A stretch of DNA of 22,115 nucleotides. Origin: CAYHWE01 sp964360445 (GTDB lineage Bacteria; Patescibacteriota; Patescibacteriia; Patescibacteriales; JAKAJF01). The stretch spans positions 1 through 22,115 of the forward strand of contig CAYHWE010000014.1 in the NCBI GenBank assembly GCA_964360445.1, written 5' to 3'. The notes below the pieces were generated by a model. That model saw only the letters and a list, made by a program, of their open reading frames with translations. It ran no database searches and was not told the DNA's origin. How positions within the stretch are numbered: the first letter of the stretch is position 1; every line of letters begins with the position of its first letter. The translations under genes were made by a program, and so were the position numbers. Shown in pieces: positions 6,777-12,575 of the stretch.

Positions 6777-8836
6777 TAACATTCATGCCCGCAACTGCCT
6801 TGTGATTCCTGCTTGCCGAAACCGATTTCCTCATCGCACTTCGGGCAGAACTTATGCTCTCCGGCCAAATAACCGTGCTTAGGACAGATACTGAAAGTAG
6901 GGGTGATTGTATAATAAGGCAATTTGTAATTTTCTGCGATTTTCTTAACCAACAACTTGCAAGCTTCCGGATCGTTGATCTTTTCCCCCAAGAATCCGTG
7001 CAATACGGTTCCGCCGGTATATTTAGTCTGCAATTCGTCTTGCAAGTCCAAGGCTTCGAAAATATCATTCGTGAATCCGACCGGAAGGTGGGTTGAGTTG
7101 GTGTAGTATGGATTAGCGCCATCTTCTTTTACGGACTTATCATTCGCCACCCTGATATCCGGATATTGTTCTTTATCTTTCTTTGCGAAACGGTAGGTTA
7201 CGCCTTCAGCCGGAGTCGCTTCCAAATTGTACAGATTATTGGTTTCATTCTGGTAGTCCATCAACTTATTGCGCATAAAATCCAATACCTCGATAGCGAA
7301 ATCGCGGCCATCAGTCGTTGTCAGGTCTTTTCCCAACAGATTAATCAAGCCTTCGTTCATACCGTTGATACCGATCGTATTGAAATGATTTTTCCAGTAA
7401 GACTGGAATCTAGCGTAAATGTCTTCCAAATAATATTTAGAATATGGATACAATCCGTCTTCAGTGAATCTTTCAATGATTTTTCTTTTGATTTCCAGAC
7501 TTTCTTTCGCCAAGTCCATCAATTTCGCGATACGTTCCTTGAATTCTTCCTTGCTTTTTGACAAGTAGCCGATCCTGGACAAGTTCAAAGTTACAACACC
7601 CAAACTGCCGGTCAATGGATTAGCGCCGAATAATCCGCCGCCTCTCTTCCTTAATTCGCGGTTATCCAAACGCAATCGGCAGCACATGCTGCGGGCGTCG
7701 TCGCGGCTCATGTCGGAGTTGATAAAGTTGGAAAAATAAGGGATGCCGTATTTTGCCGTCATTTCCCAAACCGGTTTCAATACTTCGCTATCCCAATTGA
7801 AATTCTTATCTACATTATAAGTCGGAATCGGGAAAGAAAAAACCCTGCCGGTCGCGTCGCCTTCAATCATCACCTCGGCATAGGCTTTGTTAAACACATC
7901 CATCTCCGCTTGGAAATCGCCGTATGTTTCCGGCATATATTTGCCGCCGATAATGACATGCTCTTTGCTCGTCAATTCGGAAGGAGTAACGTCTAAGGTA
8001 ATATTGGTAAACGGCGTCTGAAAACCAACGCGAGTAGGAACGTTCAAGTTGAATAAGAATTCCTGCAAGCACTGCTTCACTTCTTTCGGAGTCAAGCCGT
8101 CGTAGCGGATGAATGGCGCCAGATAAGTGTCAAAATTCGCGAAAGCCTGAGCGCCGGCCGCTTCCCCCTGCAAAGTATATAAGAAATTGACAATCTGGCC
8201 CAAGGCGCTGCGGAAATGTTTCGGTGGCTTTGACTGCACTTTTTCACCGACACCGCCGAATCCTTTAAGTAAAAGGTCTTTTAAATCCCAACCGCAGCAA
8301 TACGGCGCCAACAGACCTAAATCATGGATATGGAAATCGCAGTTTACATGTGCATCCCTGATTTCCTGAGGGTATAATTTATTCAGCCAATAGCGGGCGG
8401 AAATAGATGATGAGATATAATTGTTCAAACCCTGGACGGAAAAGCTCATGTTGCTGTTTTCTTTCAATCTCCAATCAGCTCTGCCAAGATAATCCTGCAT
8501 CAGTTTTTCTTCATCCAAAGATGAATTAAGGTCTCTTAATTGTCTGTGCTGGTCGCGATAAATGATGAATGATTTCGCGGCCTTGATCTGTTTGTTATTG
8601 ATCAGGACATCCTCGACAACATCCTGAATTTCTTCTACCGCCGGGATGGATCGGGAATGGAATTTTGCGCTTATGCTCTTGATGACTTCATCGCTCAGTT
8701 TCTGGGCTAATTCCTGGTCCGGACTGCCTACCGCTTCGATCGCCTTGGCTATCGCATTTGTGATTTTTTCTTTTTTAAAGTCTACGATTTCGCCGGATCT
8801 CTTCAATATTTGAGATATCGTGTTTTGTGTTTGCAT
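6776..8836 (-). CDS. nrdD: anaerobic (class III) ribonucleoside-triphosphate reductase, large part lacking the glycyl-radical tail
   Basis: 686 residues from the ATG at 8836; an upstream in-frame TTG at 8860 lies in filler repeat and is less likely. An N-terminal ATP-cone (about 8-95, KRSGEIVDFKKEKI onward) for allosteric control is followed by the ten-stranded barrel of class III reductases. Near the end is the zinc ribbon (Cys651, Cys664, Cys667; CPKHG...CPKC), and the protein stops with SCGHEC. Class III enzymes reduce NTPs to dNTPs without oxygen. The usual RVxGY glycyl-radical loop that should follow the ribbon is absent and is encoded 135 bp downstream as a 48-aa peptide. NrdG and NrdR genes flank it. 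Because the reading frame closes cleanly and the small gene has its own ribosome-binding site, this looks like a stable split rather than a sequencing frameshift. Confidence 0.95.
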   Translation of the reverse strand: MQTQNTISQILKRSGEIVDFKKEKITNAIAKAIEAVGSPDQELAQKLSDEVIKSISAKFHSRSIPAVEEIQDVVEDVLINNKQIKAAKSFIIYRDQHRQLRDLNSSLDEEKLMQDYLGRADWRLKENSNMSFSVQGLNNYISSSISARYWLNKLYPQEIRDAHVNCDFHIHDLGLLAPYCCGWDLKDLLLKGFGGVGEKVQSKPPKHFRSALGQIVNFLYTLQGEAAGAQAFANFDTYLAPFIRYDGLTPKEVKQCLQEFLFNLNVPTRVGFQTPFTNITLDVTPSELTSKEHVIIGGKYMPETYGDFQAEMDVFNKAYAEVMIEGDATGRVFSFPIPTYNVDKNFNWDSEVLKPVWEMTAKYGIPYFSNFINSDMSRDDARSMCCRLRLDNRELRKRGGGLFGANPLTGSLGVVTLNLSRIGYLSKSKEEFKERIAKLMDLAKESLEIKRKIIERFTEDGLYPYSKYYLEDIYARFQSYWKNHFNTIGINGMNEGLINLLGKDLTTTDGRDFAIEVLDFMRNKLMDYQNETNNLYNLEATPAEGVTYRFAKKDKEQYPDIRVANDKSVKEDGANPYYTNSTHLPVGFTNDIFEALDLQDELQTKYTGGTVLHGFLGEKINDPEACKLLVKKIAENYKLPYYTITPTFSICPKHGYLAGEHKFCPKCDEEIGFGKQESQGSCGHEC

Positions 8837-8849
8837 GGGGATATATAAT

Positions 8850-8892
8850 CCAATTTTCAATTTCTAATTTTCAATTTTCAATTCAATTGAAA
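8850..8892. repeat. AATTTTC-type filler repeat upstream of nrdD
   Basis: Tandem imperfect units of CAATTTT/CTAATTTT (five to six copies) ending in the palindrome CAATTG. Occupies most of the 87-bp nrdR-nrdD gap. Low complexity; no promoter or coding signal that I trust. Confidence 0.6.
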
Positions 8893-8923
8893 TTATTAAT
8901 CTGGAAATTGTATTCTGTTTTAT

Positions 8924-9397
8924 TTATTTTTTATTTTTAATCGCTTTTTTGCCAAGTAATTTATTTAATTCTCTGCGAAATGAATTTGCATCCTTGAACG
9001 ATTCATAAACTGACGCGAATCGGATATAGGCAACCTGGTCGATCTTCTTCAAATGCTTCATTATGATCTGCCCAACCTGGTTAGACGTGATTTCATTCTT
9101 GCCGATGATCTGGATATCTCTTTCGATCGCATTCACCAGCTTCTTGAAATTATCTTCGGTGATCGGCCTCTTTTCCAAAGCCTTCTTCAGCCCCTTTACG
9201 ATTTTTTCCTTCGAGTAGGCCTCCTTCTTGCCGTCCCTTTTTATCACCGTCAGGTCCAGTATCTCGATTTCTTCATAAGTGGAGAAGCGGAAATTGCATT
9301 TCAGGCATTCTCTCCGTCTCCTGATCGATAAGCCGTCGCTCGCCACTCTCGAATCCACCACTTTTGTGTCGTTATGATTACAGACAGGACATCTCAT
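8924..9397 (-). CDS. nrdR: transcriptional repressor NrdR
   Basis: 157 residues from the ATG at 9397, giving the canonical MRCPVC start; a longer open frame to 9490 adds an unconserved, non-family N-terminus that overlaps leader RNA and is rejected. The zinc ribbon has Cys3, Cys6, Cys31 and Cys34, with the basic SIRRRREC segment. An ATP-cone follows (about 49-137), which senses ATP/dATP. NrdR binds NrdR boxes and represses ribonucleotide reductase genes when dATP is high. It is the first gene of the nrdR-nrdD-nrdD(tail)-nrdG unit; the promoter and two candidate NrdR boxes lie upstream, implying autoregulation. The GGAGG 14 bases before the ATG is too distant for a normal Shine-Dalgarno. Confidence 0.96.
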   Translation of the reverse strand: MRCPVCNHNDTKVVDSRVASDGLSIRRRRECLKCNFRFSTYEEIEILDLTVIKRDGKKEAYSKEKIVKGLKKALEKRPITEDNFKKLVNAIERDIQIIGKNEITSNQVGQIIMKHLKKIDQVAYIRFASVYESFKDANSFRRELNKLLGKKAIKNKK

Positions 9398-9461
9398 AAT
9401 ATATGCGGTCGCCTCCAAATCATTTTTTATCCCGGATTTAGCGGCATCCTCTTTTACAAAT

Positions 9462-9510
9462 AAAAAAACACCTATATTTTCCACGATCAAATTTAATGGG
9501 CAGGTGTTTT
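9462..9510 (-). promoter_or_regulatory. terminator-like hairpin in the nrdR leader (possible attenuator)
   Basis: Minus-strand transcript: AAAACACCT (9510-9502) pairs with AGGTGTTTT (9473-9465) around a 28-nt loop that can pair a little internally (CCA/TGG), and the U-run extends to seven. It lies between the promoter and the nrdR start, where a terminator would stop the whole operon, so conditional termination is possible. No known riboswitch consensus was recognised. Confidence 0.45.
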
Positions 9511-9527
9511 GTGGGGATTTTCAGCGT

Positions 9528-9543
9528 TTTCTATATTTAGTGC
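9528..9543 (-). promoter_or_regulatory. candidate NrdR box (distal)
   Basis: TTTCTATATTTAGTGC matches about 11 of 16 positions of the NrdR-box consensus aCaCwAtATaTwGtgt, with the right half (TAGTG) best conserved. Its start is 33 bp from the start of the second box, about three helical turns, the paired arrangement typical for NrdR. Confidence 0.5.
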
Positions 9544-9560
9544 CTCCTTGCTATTTTTCA

Positions 9561-9576
9561 CCACTATATCTTGTAT
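9561..9576 (-). promoter_or_regulatory. candidate NrdR box (promoter-proximal)
   Basis: CCACTATATCTTGTAT matches about 13 of 16 consensus positions. It begins directly downstream of the predicted transcription start of the nrdR operon (about 9578), so bound NrdR would block initiation or early elongation. Confidence 0.65.
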
Positions 9577-9584
9577 ATAAATCC

Positions 9585-9612
9585 ATTATATCACTCCTGG
9601 AAGCAGTGTCAA
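9585..9612 (-). promoter_or_regulatory. promoter of the nrdR-nrdD-nrdG operon
   Basis: Minus strand: -35 TTGACA (9612-9607, perfect), 16-bp spacer, extended -10 TGATATAAT with a perfect hexamer at 9590-9585. Predicted start about 9578, followed immediately by the NrdR-box-like sites. The transcript would have a leader of about 180 nt before nrdR. Confidence 0.85.
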
Positions 9613-9836
9613 ACATCGCAATTCTTTATTTTTCCCCCATAAAATAGAGCAAAAATTTATTTTCCAAAAAAACAATTCCATAAAAAAATAACCTTGTGGA
9701 TAAGTGGGTATTTTAAAAAATTTAGGCAAGATTTTTCCTTTTGAATCTTTTTGCACATTACCTGTTTTACCAAAGACACGCCTGACTACTCTTCTGGCAT
9801 ATGCTGATATCCCATCATATTTGTGGTAATTCATTG

Positions 9837-9880
9837 TGACGGTAACCGAGAAACAAAGCTTGACCTGAAGCATTTCTTCG
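9837..9880. repeat. 44-bp repeat, copy A (upstream, degenerate)
   Basis: 40 of 44 bases identical to copy B at 9984-10027. All four differences are A here against G in copy B. Weak similarity continues to about 9898 (GAATTGAT against GAATGAT). Lies upstream of the predicted promoter of the reverse-transcriptase unit. The rest of the gap 9613-9836 shows no gene I can support. Confidence 0.85.
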
Positions 9881-9893
9881 AAGTCGCCCCGAA

Positions 9894-9922
9894 TTGATTT
9901 TCTTTAAGATTCATGCTAATTT
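9894..9922 (+). promoter_or_regulatory. candidate promoter of the ncRNA-reverse transcriptase unit
   Basis: -35 TTGATT (9894-9899), 17-bp spacer, extended -10 TGCTAATTT (hexamer 9917-9922). Hexamer matches are modest, but the spacing and TGn element are right, and the predicted start (about 9929) coincides with the 5' arm of the long-range stem TGTGAC/GTCACA. Confidence 0.45.
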
Positions 9923-9928
9923 AAAACC

Positions 9929-10115
9929 AATGTGACGGCCTCGTATTGCCTCCATTAAAACAGGTGGCGTGCTGTCAGAGCTCTGACGGTAACCGAGAAA
10001 CAGGGCTTGACCTGGAGCGTTTCTTCGCGAGCGCAGCAGAATGATCGGGCGGGAGGTCACACATTACTTGGGAGGATTGCCTTAGAACAAAAACTAAGGC
10101 AATCCTCCCGCTTTT
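9929..10115 (+). ncRNA. structured non-coding RNA upstream of the reverse transcriptase (retron msr-msd-like candidate)
   Basis: No open frame. Predicted elements in order: a long-range stem TGTGAC (9931-9936) with GTCACA (10056-10061); a hairpin at 9970-9991 containing the perfect palindrome GTCAGAGCTCTGAC; repeat copy B (9984-10027), where CAGG/CCTG and GAAAC/GTTTC stack; and a perfect 16-bp hairpin at 10070-10109 (arm GGGAGGATTGCCTTAG, loop AACAAAAA) followed by GCTTTT. The 5' TATTGCCTCC (about 9947-9956) can also pair weakly with the GGAGGC at the ribosome-binding site. The layout resembles a retron, where an RNA encoded just upstream serves as primer and template for the enzyme, with the long hairpin as an msd candidate. 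A folded regulatory leader or a terminator-like hairpin limiting RT expression is the alternative. Boundaries are estimates. Confidence 0.5.
9984..10027. repeat. 44-bp repeat, copy B (inside the candidate ncRNA)
   Basis: Partner of copy A 147 bp upstream, starting TGACGGTAACCGAGAAAC and ending GTTTCTTCG. Three of its four Gs that replace As in copy A form Watson-Crick pairs in the predicted fold (AGG/CCT and GAAAC/GTTTC), so copy B looks like the structurally intact version. Confidence 0.85.
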
Positions 10116-10137
10116 AAAACCAACAAGGAGGCGCAAA

Positions 10138-11082
10138 ATGGCGAGCGTCTTTAAAACCGGAGAAAAAGAAACTATTCTTTGGCTCGGCAAGGAATTAGAA
10201 ATCAATCCTGAAAAAATTTTTGAGATGGTCAAGATGATACGGGAAGGATTTGAGATGTATGAGGAATATGAGCGAAAAAAGAAAAACGGCGCTACAAGAA
10301 AAATAAGCAAGCCGATAAAACCACTACTGACCATCCAGAATAGAATAAATAAAAGCATCCTCAGATTCCAAAAACCGGGCAAAAACGTATTCGGTTTTTC
10401 CGGCGGCTGCGCCACCGACGCGATCAGGCCTCATCTCAAAGCGAATAGCATTTTATGCGTTGATTTCAAGGACGCATTTCCGAGCGTCAGCAAAAAAGCC
10501 GTATTTGAGCTTCTCTTTGGCAAAAATAAAGGGGGTGGCATTTTTTATTTTCACGCCGCAAAAATCGTGGCTGAGCTTGTCGCTCACAATGATGCCCTGC
10601 CTCAGGGCGCGCCAACAAGCCCGCGCATCTTTGATCTTGTCTGCAAGCCGCTTGATAAGCGGCTGAATGATCTTGCGGAGATGGCCGGCGGACGCTACAC
10701 AAGATACGCGGATAACATCTTCTTCTCTTTCAGGAAAGAAAAATTTCCCAGAAAAGTAAAAAGACAAATCCTGCGCATTATAGAGGGGGATTACGAACAT
10801 GCTTCGCTGCCCCATTTCAAGTGCCACAAACTCAAAGTGCGATCAGGCGAGCAGCTTGTGAGGATATTGGGACTGAATGTGATCAACCACGCAATCCACA
10901 ATACGCGCGAATACAAGAGGAGGATCAGAAAAGCCATCCATCATGTTGAGTGGCTAAAAAGCAACGGAATGGACATAGAAAGCGGATTAAACAAACTGCG
11001 TGGTCTTATGAGCTTTGCCCAAAAAGACACGCTCCCTCCGCTTGTAATACAGAAATTCAAAGAATTGAACAACCCCGGCTGA
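10138..11082 (+). CDS. retron-like reverse transcriptase with YADN active-site box
   Basis: 314 residues, ATG six bases after AAGGAGG (10125-10131). Fingers/palm motifs in order: RKISKPIKPLLTIQNRI (54-70), GFSGG then CATDAIRPHL (86-100), motif A CVDFKDAFPSV (107-117, catalytic Asp109), LPQGAPTSP (154-162), motif C YTRYADNIFFSF (187-198), and VRILGLNVI (241-249) where retron enzymes have VTGLxVN, followed by a basic thumb. QGAPTSP excludes diversity-generating retroelement enzymes, which have a SQ-type box; no maturase or endonuclease domain argues against a group II intron. Motif C has Asn193 in place of the second Asp of YADD. The preceding structured region is a candidate template RNA. No effector gene follows on the plus strand; the next genes are on the opposite strand. 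Confidence 0.88.
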   Translation: MASVFKTGEKETILWLGKELEINPEKIFEMVKMIREGFEMYEEYERKKKNGATRKISKPIKPLLTIQNRINKSILRFQKPGKNVFGFSGGCATDAIRPHLKANSILCVDFKDAFPSVSKKAVFELLFGKNKGGGIFYFHAAKIVAELVAHNDALPQGAPTSPRIFDLVCKPLDKRLNDLAEMAGGRYTRYADNIFFSFRKEKFPRKVKRQILRIIEGDYEHASLPHFKCHKLKVRSGEQLVRILGLNVINHAIHNTREYKRRIRKAIHHVEWLKSNGMDIESGLNKLRGLMSFAQKDTLPPLVIQKFKELNNPG

Positions 11083-11098
11083 AAAGTCGGGGGTTTTT
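11073..11098 (+). terminator. intrinsic terminator of the reverse-transcriptase gene
   Basis: CCCCGGC (11073-11079), loop TGAAAA, GTCGGGG, then GTTTTTATT. Seven pairs including one G-T. It overlaps the TGA stop, ending the ncRNA-RT transcript right after the gene. Confidence 0.85.
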
Positions 11099-11133
11099 AT
11101 TATTTTTTTCTCTTTGCATTTTTTATTTTTTGC

Positions 11134-11165
11134 CCGGGCTCAACTCGAGCCGAGGCGGAGGACCA
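11134..11165. repeat. GC-rich palindromic repeat, second copy
   Basis: GCCCGGGCTCAACTCGAGCC then GAGGCGGAGGACC; the inner GGCTC/GAGCC forms a hairpin. On the opposite strand it matches the CTCCGCCTCG..CTCGAGT.GAG..GGGC core of the element inside comEC (2440-2470). Fills most of the gap between the RT terminator and the creatininase-family gene. Confidence 0.6.
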
Positions 11166-11188
11166 AAGAGGGGGTGAGGTGATGCAAG

Positions 11189-11857
11189 TCAGTTGAGAAA
11201 AATCTTACTTAAATTCACAATAATTTCCTTCAACATCTTTCTGCCAATAACCAACGATGCCTTTTCTCTAACGTCATACCCCTTAAATTTAAAGAAATCA
11301 TCATCATTCTTGATTTTCATTTTTCTGCTTTTGCTTTCTTCTTCCGGATAACAAGCCCAAAGCAATGAAGTTTCATATTCATCCGCATGATAAGCATGGA
11401 CACTTAAAAATCTATAAGGATTAATCAATGTTGCATTTTTATATTTTTTCTCAATTTTTTCCAATATTTCAATATGCCTGCCTCCGCCATGGCCGGTTAT
11501 CATATATACTTTTGTAAATCCTTGCTTTTGTAAACTAACAACAAGACATTCAATCATCTGATATAAAATGTGAGGTTTTAAATAATATAAATTCCCCTCC
11601 AGCTCTTTACCTAATTTTGCATCCATTCCAACAAATTTCTTACCCTTAACCTGCCTCTCTCGATCTGTGCCAAGATAAATCGGAGGCAAAACATATCCGC
11701 CTGTTTTCTTTGATAAAATCTCACAAATTTTCTGCGCTATCATAAAATCAGTTTCAATCGGCAAATGATTGCCGTGCCATTCAATCGTACCTAACGGAAT
11801 AAAGGCAATCTTATTCTTTGAGTAATTTATGAATTTGTCTAAATAGGTTGTTTGCAT
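11189..11857 (-). CDS. creatininase-family metal-dependent amidohydrolase, substrate unknown
   Basis: 222 residues from the ATG at 11857; an upstream in-frame ATG at 11890 would add 11 residues not expected in the family. Family signatures: IPLGTIEWHGNHLPIETD (Glu26, His28, Asp37), ITGHGGG (His123) and HADEYETS (Glu160, Glu162), which supply the metal ligands. Members include creatininase, the archaeal FAPy deformylase ArfB and the mycofactocin peptidase MftE, all cleaving C-N bonds in small substrates. The usual GHGGN is GHGGG here, a departure that could affect the active site. The gene starts 52 bp after the Nudix gene on the same strand, suggesting a two-gene nucleotide- or cofactor-processing unit. 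The true substrate cannot be told from sequence. Confidence 0.85.
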   Translation of the reverse strand: MQTTYLDKFINYSKNKIAFIPLGTIEWHGNHLPIETDFMIAQKICEILSKKTGGYVLPPIYLGTDRERQVKGKKFVGMDAKLGKELEGNLYYLKPHILYQMIECLVVSLQKQGFTKVYMITGHGGGRHIEILEKIEKKYKNATLINPYRFLSVHAYHADEYETSLLWACYPEEESKSRKMKIKNDDDFFKFKGYDVREKASLVIGRKMLKEIIVNLSKIFLN

Positions 11858-11909
11858 AATTTGTTTTCTATTATTAAGGGCAAGTGACATTTTTTAAAAT
11901 CATCAATTG

Positions 11910-12461
11910 CTATTTGCTAAAATAATTATCTTTAACAAATTCTATCGCCAGCAAGGTATTTTTACCTTTAATCAAATTCTGCGCCTCATCTATTTTTTTC
12001 CAACCAGCCTCGTGAAACTCTTCCATAAGCTTTGATTCTTCCGGCTTGAATTCATTTTTATCTGCCTCGATAAAATACCATAAATCATAATGGTGCTTGC
12101 AAGCCTGTTTTGTCGGATTATCTATTTCTGTAATGGTGAAAAGGGCTGGCGATCCGATTTGAAAATCATTGCCATCTAAGCCCCACTCCTCTCCAATCTC
12201 TCTCATAACGCTTTGTTTTAGATTTTCGTCTTTATCAATATGCCCGCCATTAAAAAGCCATAGGCCTGATTTCTTGTGATGACCTATAAAAACTTCTTTT
12301 GCATTTGGATCATAAGCCGCAAAATATGCACAAAAATGAGACTTATTATCTTCATCCCTAGTTAAATTTCCCATAGAAAACCGCTCCAAGAACCTTGGAA
12401 TAATTTCTATTGAAGTTTTATTTTTTAACAATTCTTTTAACTCATCGGCAAGAGTTTGCAT
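11910..12461 (-). CDS. Nudix hydrolase
   Basis: 183 residues with a complete Nudix box GX5EX7REUXEEXGU at 73-95 (G HIDKD E NLKQSVM REIGEEWGL), the Mg-binding helix that hydrolyses nucleoside diphosphates linked to another group. About 40 residues precede the Nudix fold proper. The FIGHHKKSGLWLFNGGHID lead-in resembles (d)NTP- or NUDT2-like hydrolases, but substrate specificity cannot be assigned. A TATAAT lies only two bases before the ATG (12464-12469), too close to be a usable promoter for this start; the start codon or promoter may therefore differ. Likely co-transcribed with the downstream creatininase-family gene. Confidence 0.9.
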   Translation of the reverse strand: MQTLADELKELLKNKTSIEIIPRFLERFSMGNLTRDEDNKSHFCAYFAAYDPNAKEVFIGHHKKSGLWLFNGGHIDKDENLKQSVMREIGEEWGLDGNDFQIGSPALFTITEIDNPTKQACKHHYDLWYFIEADKNEFKPEESKLMEEFHEAGWKKIDEAQNLIKGKNTLLAIEFVKDNYFSK

Positions 12462-12492
12462 ATATTATATTTAAAGTTAAACCAGTTTATCT

Positions 12493-12569
12493 TATAATTC
12501 AAGACCTGCCCCCAAGTTTTTCTCCCCAAGTTTTTCTCCCCAAGTTTTTCTTATTCTTCTTGAATTATA
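12493..12569. repeat. REPIN-like inverted repeat with internal 14-bp tandem repeat
   Basis: TATAATTCAAG (12493-12503) and its exact inverse CTTGAATTATA (12559-12569) flank three perfect copies of CCCCAAGTTTTTCT (12510-12523, 12524-12537, 12538-12551). The left arm continues as GACCTG(C)CCCC, the same module as at 15913-15936. Sits between the Nudix gene and the end of the 1059-codon gene. Confidence 0.8.
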
Positions 12570-12575
12570 GTATTG

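Noticed and set aside
6763..7122. 119-codon minus-strand frame overlapping nrdD
   Set aside because: An out-of-frame shadow of the clearly coding nrdD 3' end; no motif of its own. The other long overlapping frames opposite prfB, htrA and the restriction genes were rejected likewise.
9398..9490. 31-residue N-terminal extension of NrdR
   Set aside because: Family members start at MRCPVC; the extension overlaps the leader hairpin and has no family similarity.
9586..9873. 95-codon minus-strand open frame
   Set aside because: It begins inside repeat copy A and ends in the -10 of the nrdR promoter, has no ribosome-binding site and no recognisable domain. A shorter version from 9834 is not excluded but is unsupported.
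10070..10115. Ordinary intrinsic terminator of an upstream gene
   Set aside because: The 16-bp hairpin followed by GCTTTT could terminate, but no plus-strand gene precedes it, so it was treated as part of the RT-linked RNA; termination limiting RT expression remains possible.
9837..10138. Diversity-generating retroelement with template and variable repeats
   Set aside because: The A-specific differences between the copies look suggestive, but the RT has QGAPTSP rather than the DGR SQ-type box, neither copy lies in a coding region, and no target protein or accessory (Avd) gene is visible.
10138..11082. Group II intron maturase or abortive-infection RT
   Set aside because: 314 residues with no maturase X or endonuclease domain and no intron domain V motif downstream; Abi-type helical C-terminal domain also absent.
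12464..12469. TATAAT as promoter of the Nudix gene
   Set aside because: Only two bases separate it from the ATG, so the transcript would start inside the coding region.
12510..12551. CRISPR array
   Set aside because: Three 14-bp units are directly contiguous without spacers and no cas gene is present; this is a simple tandem repeat.
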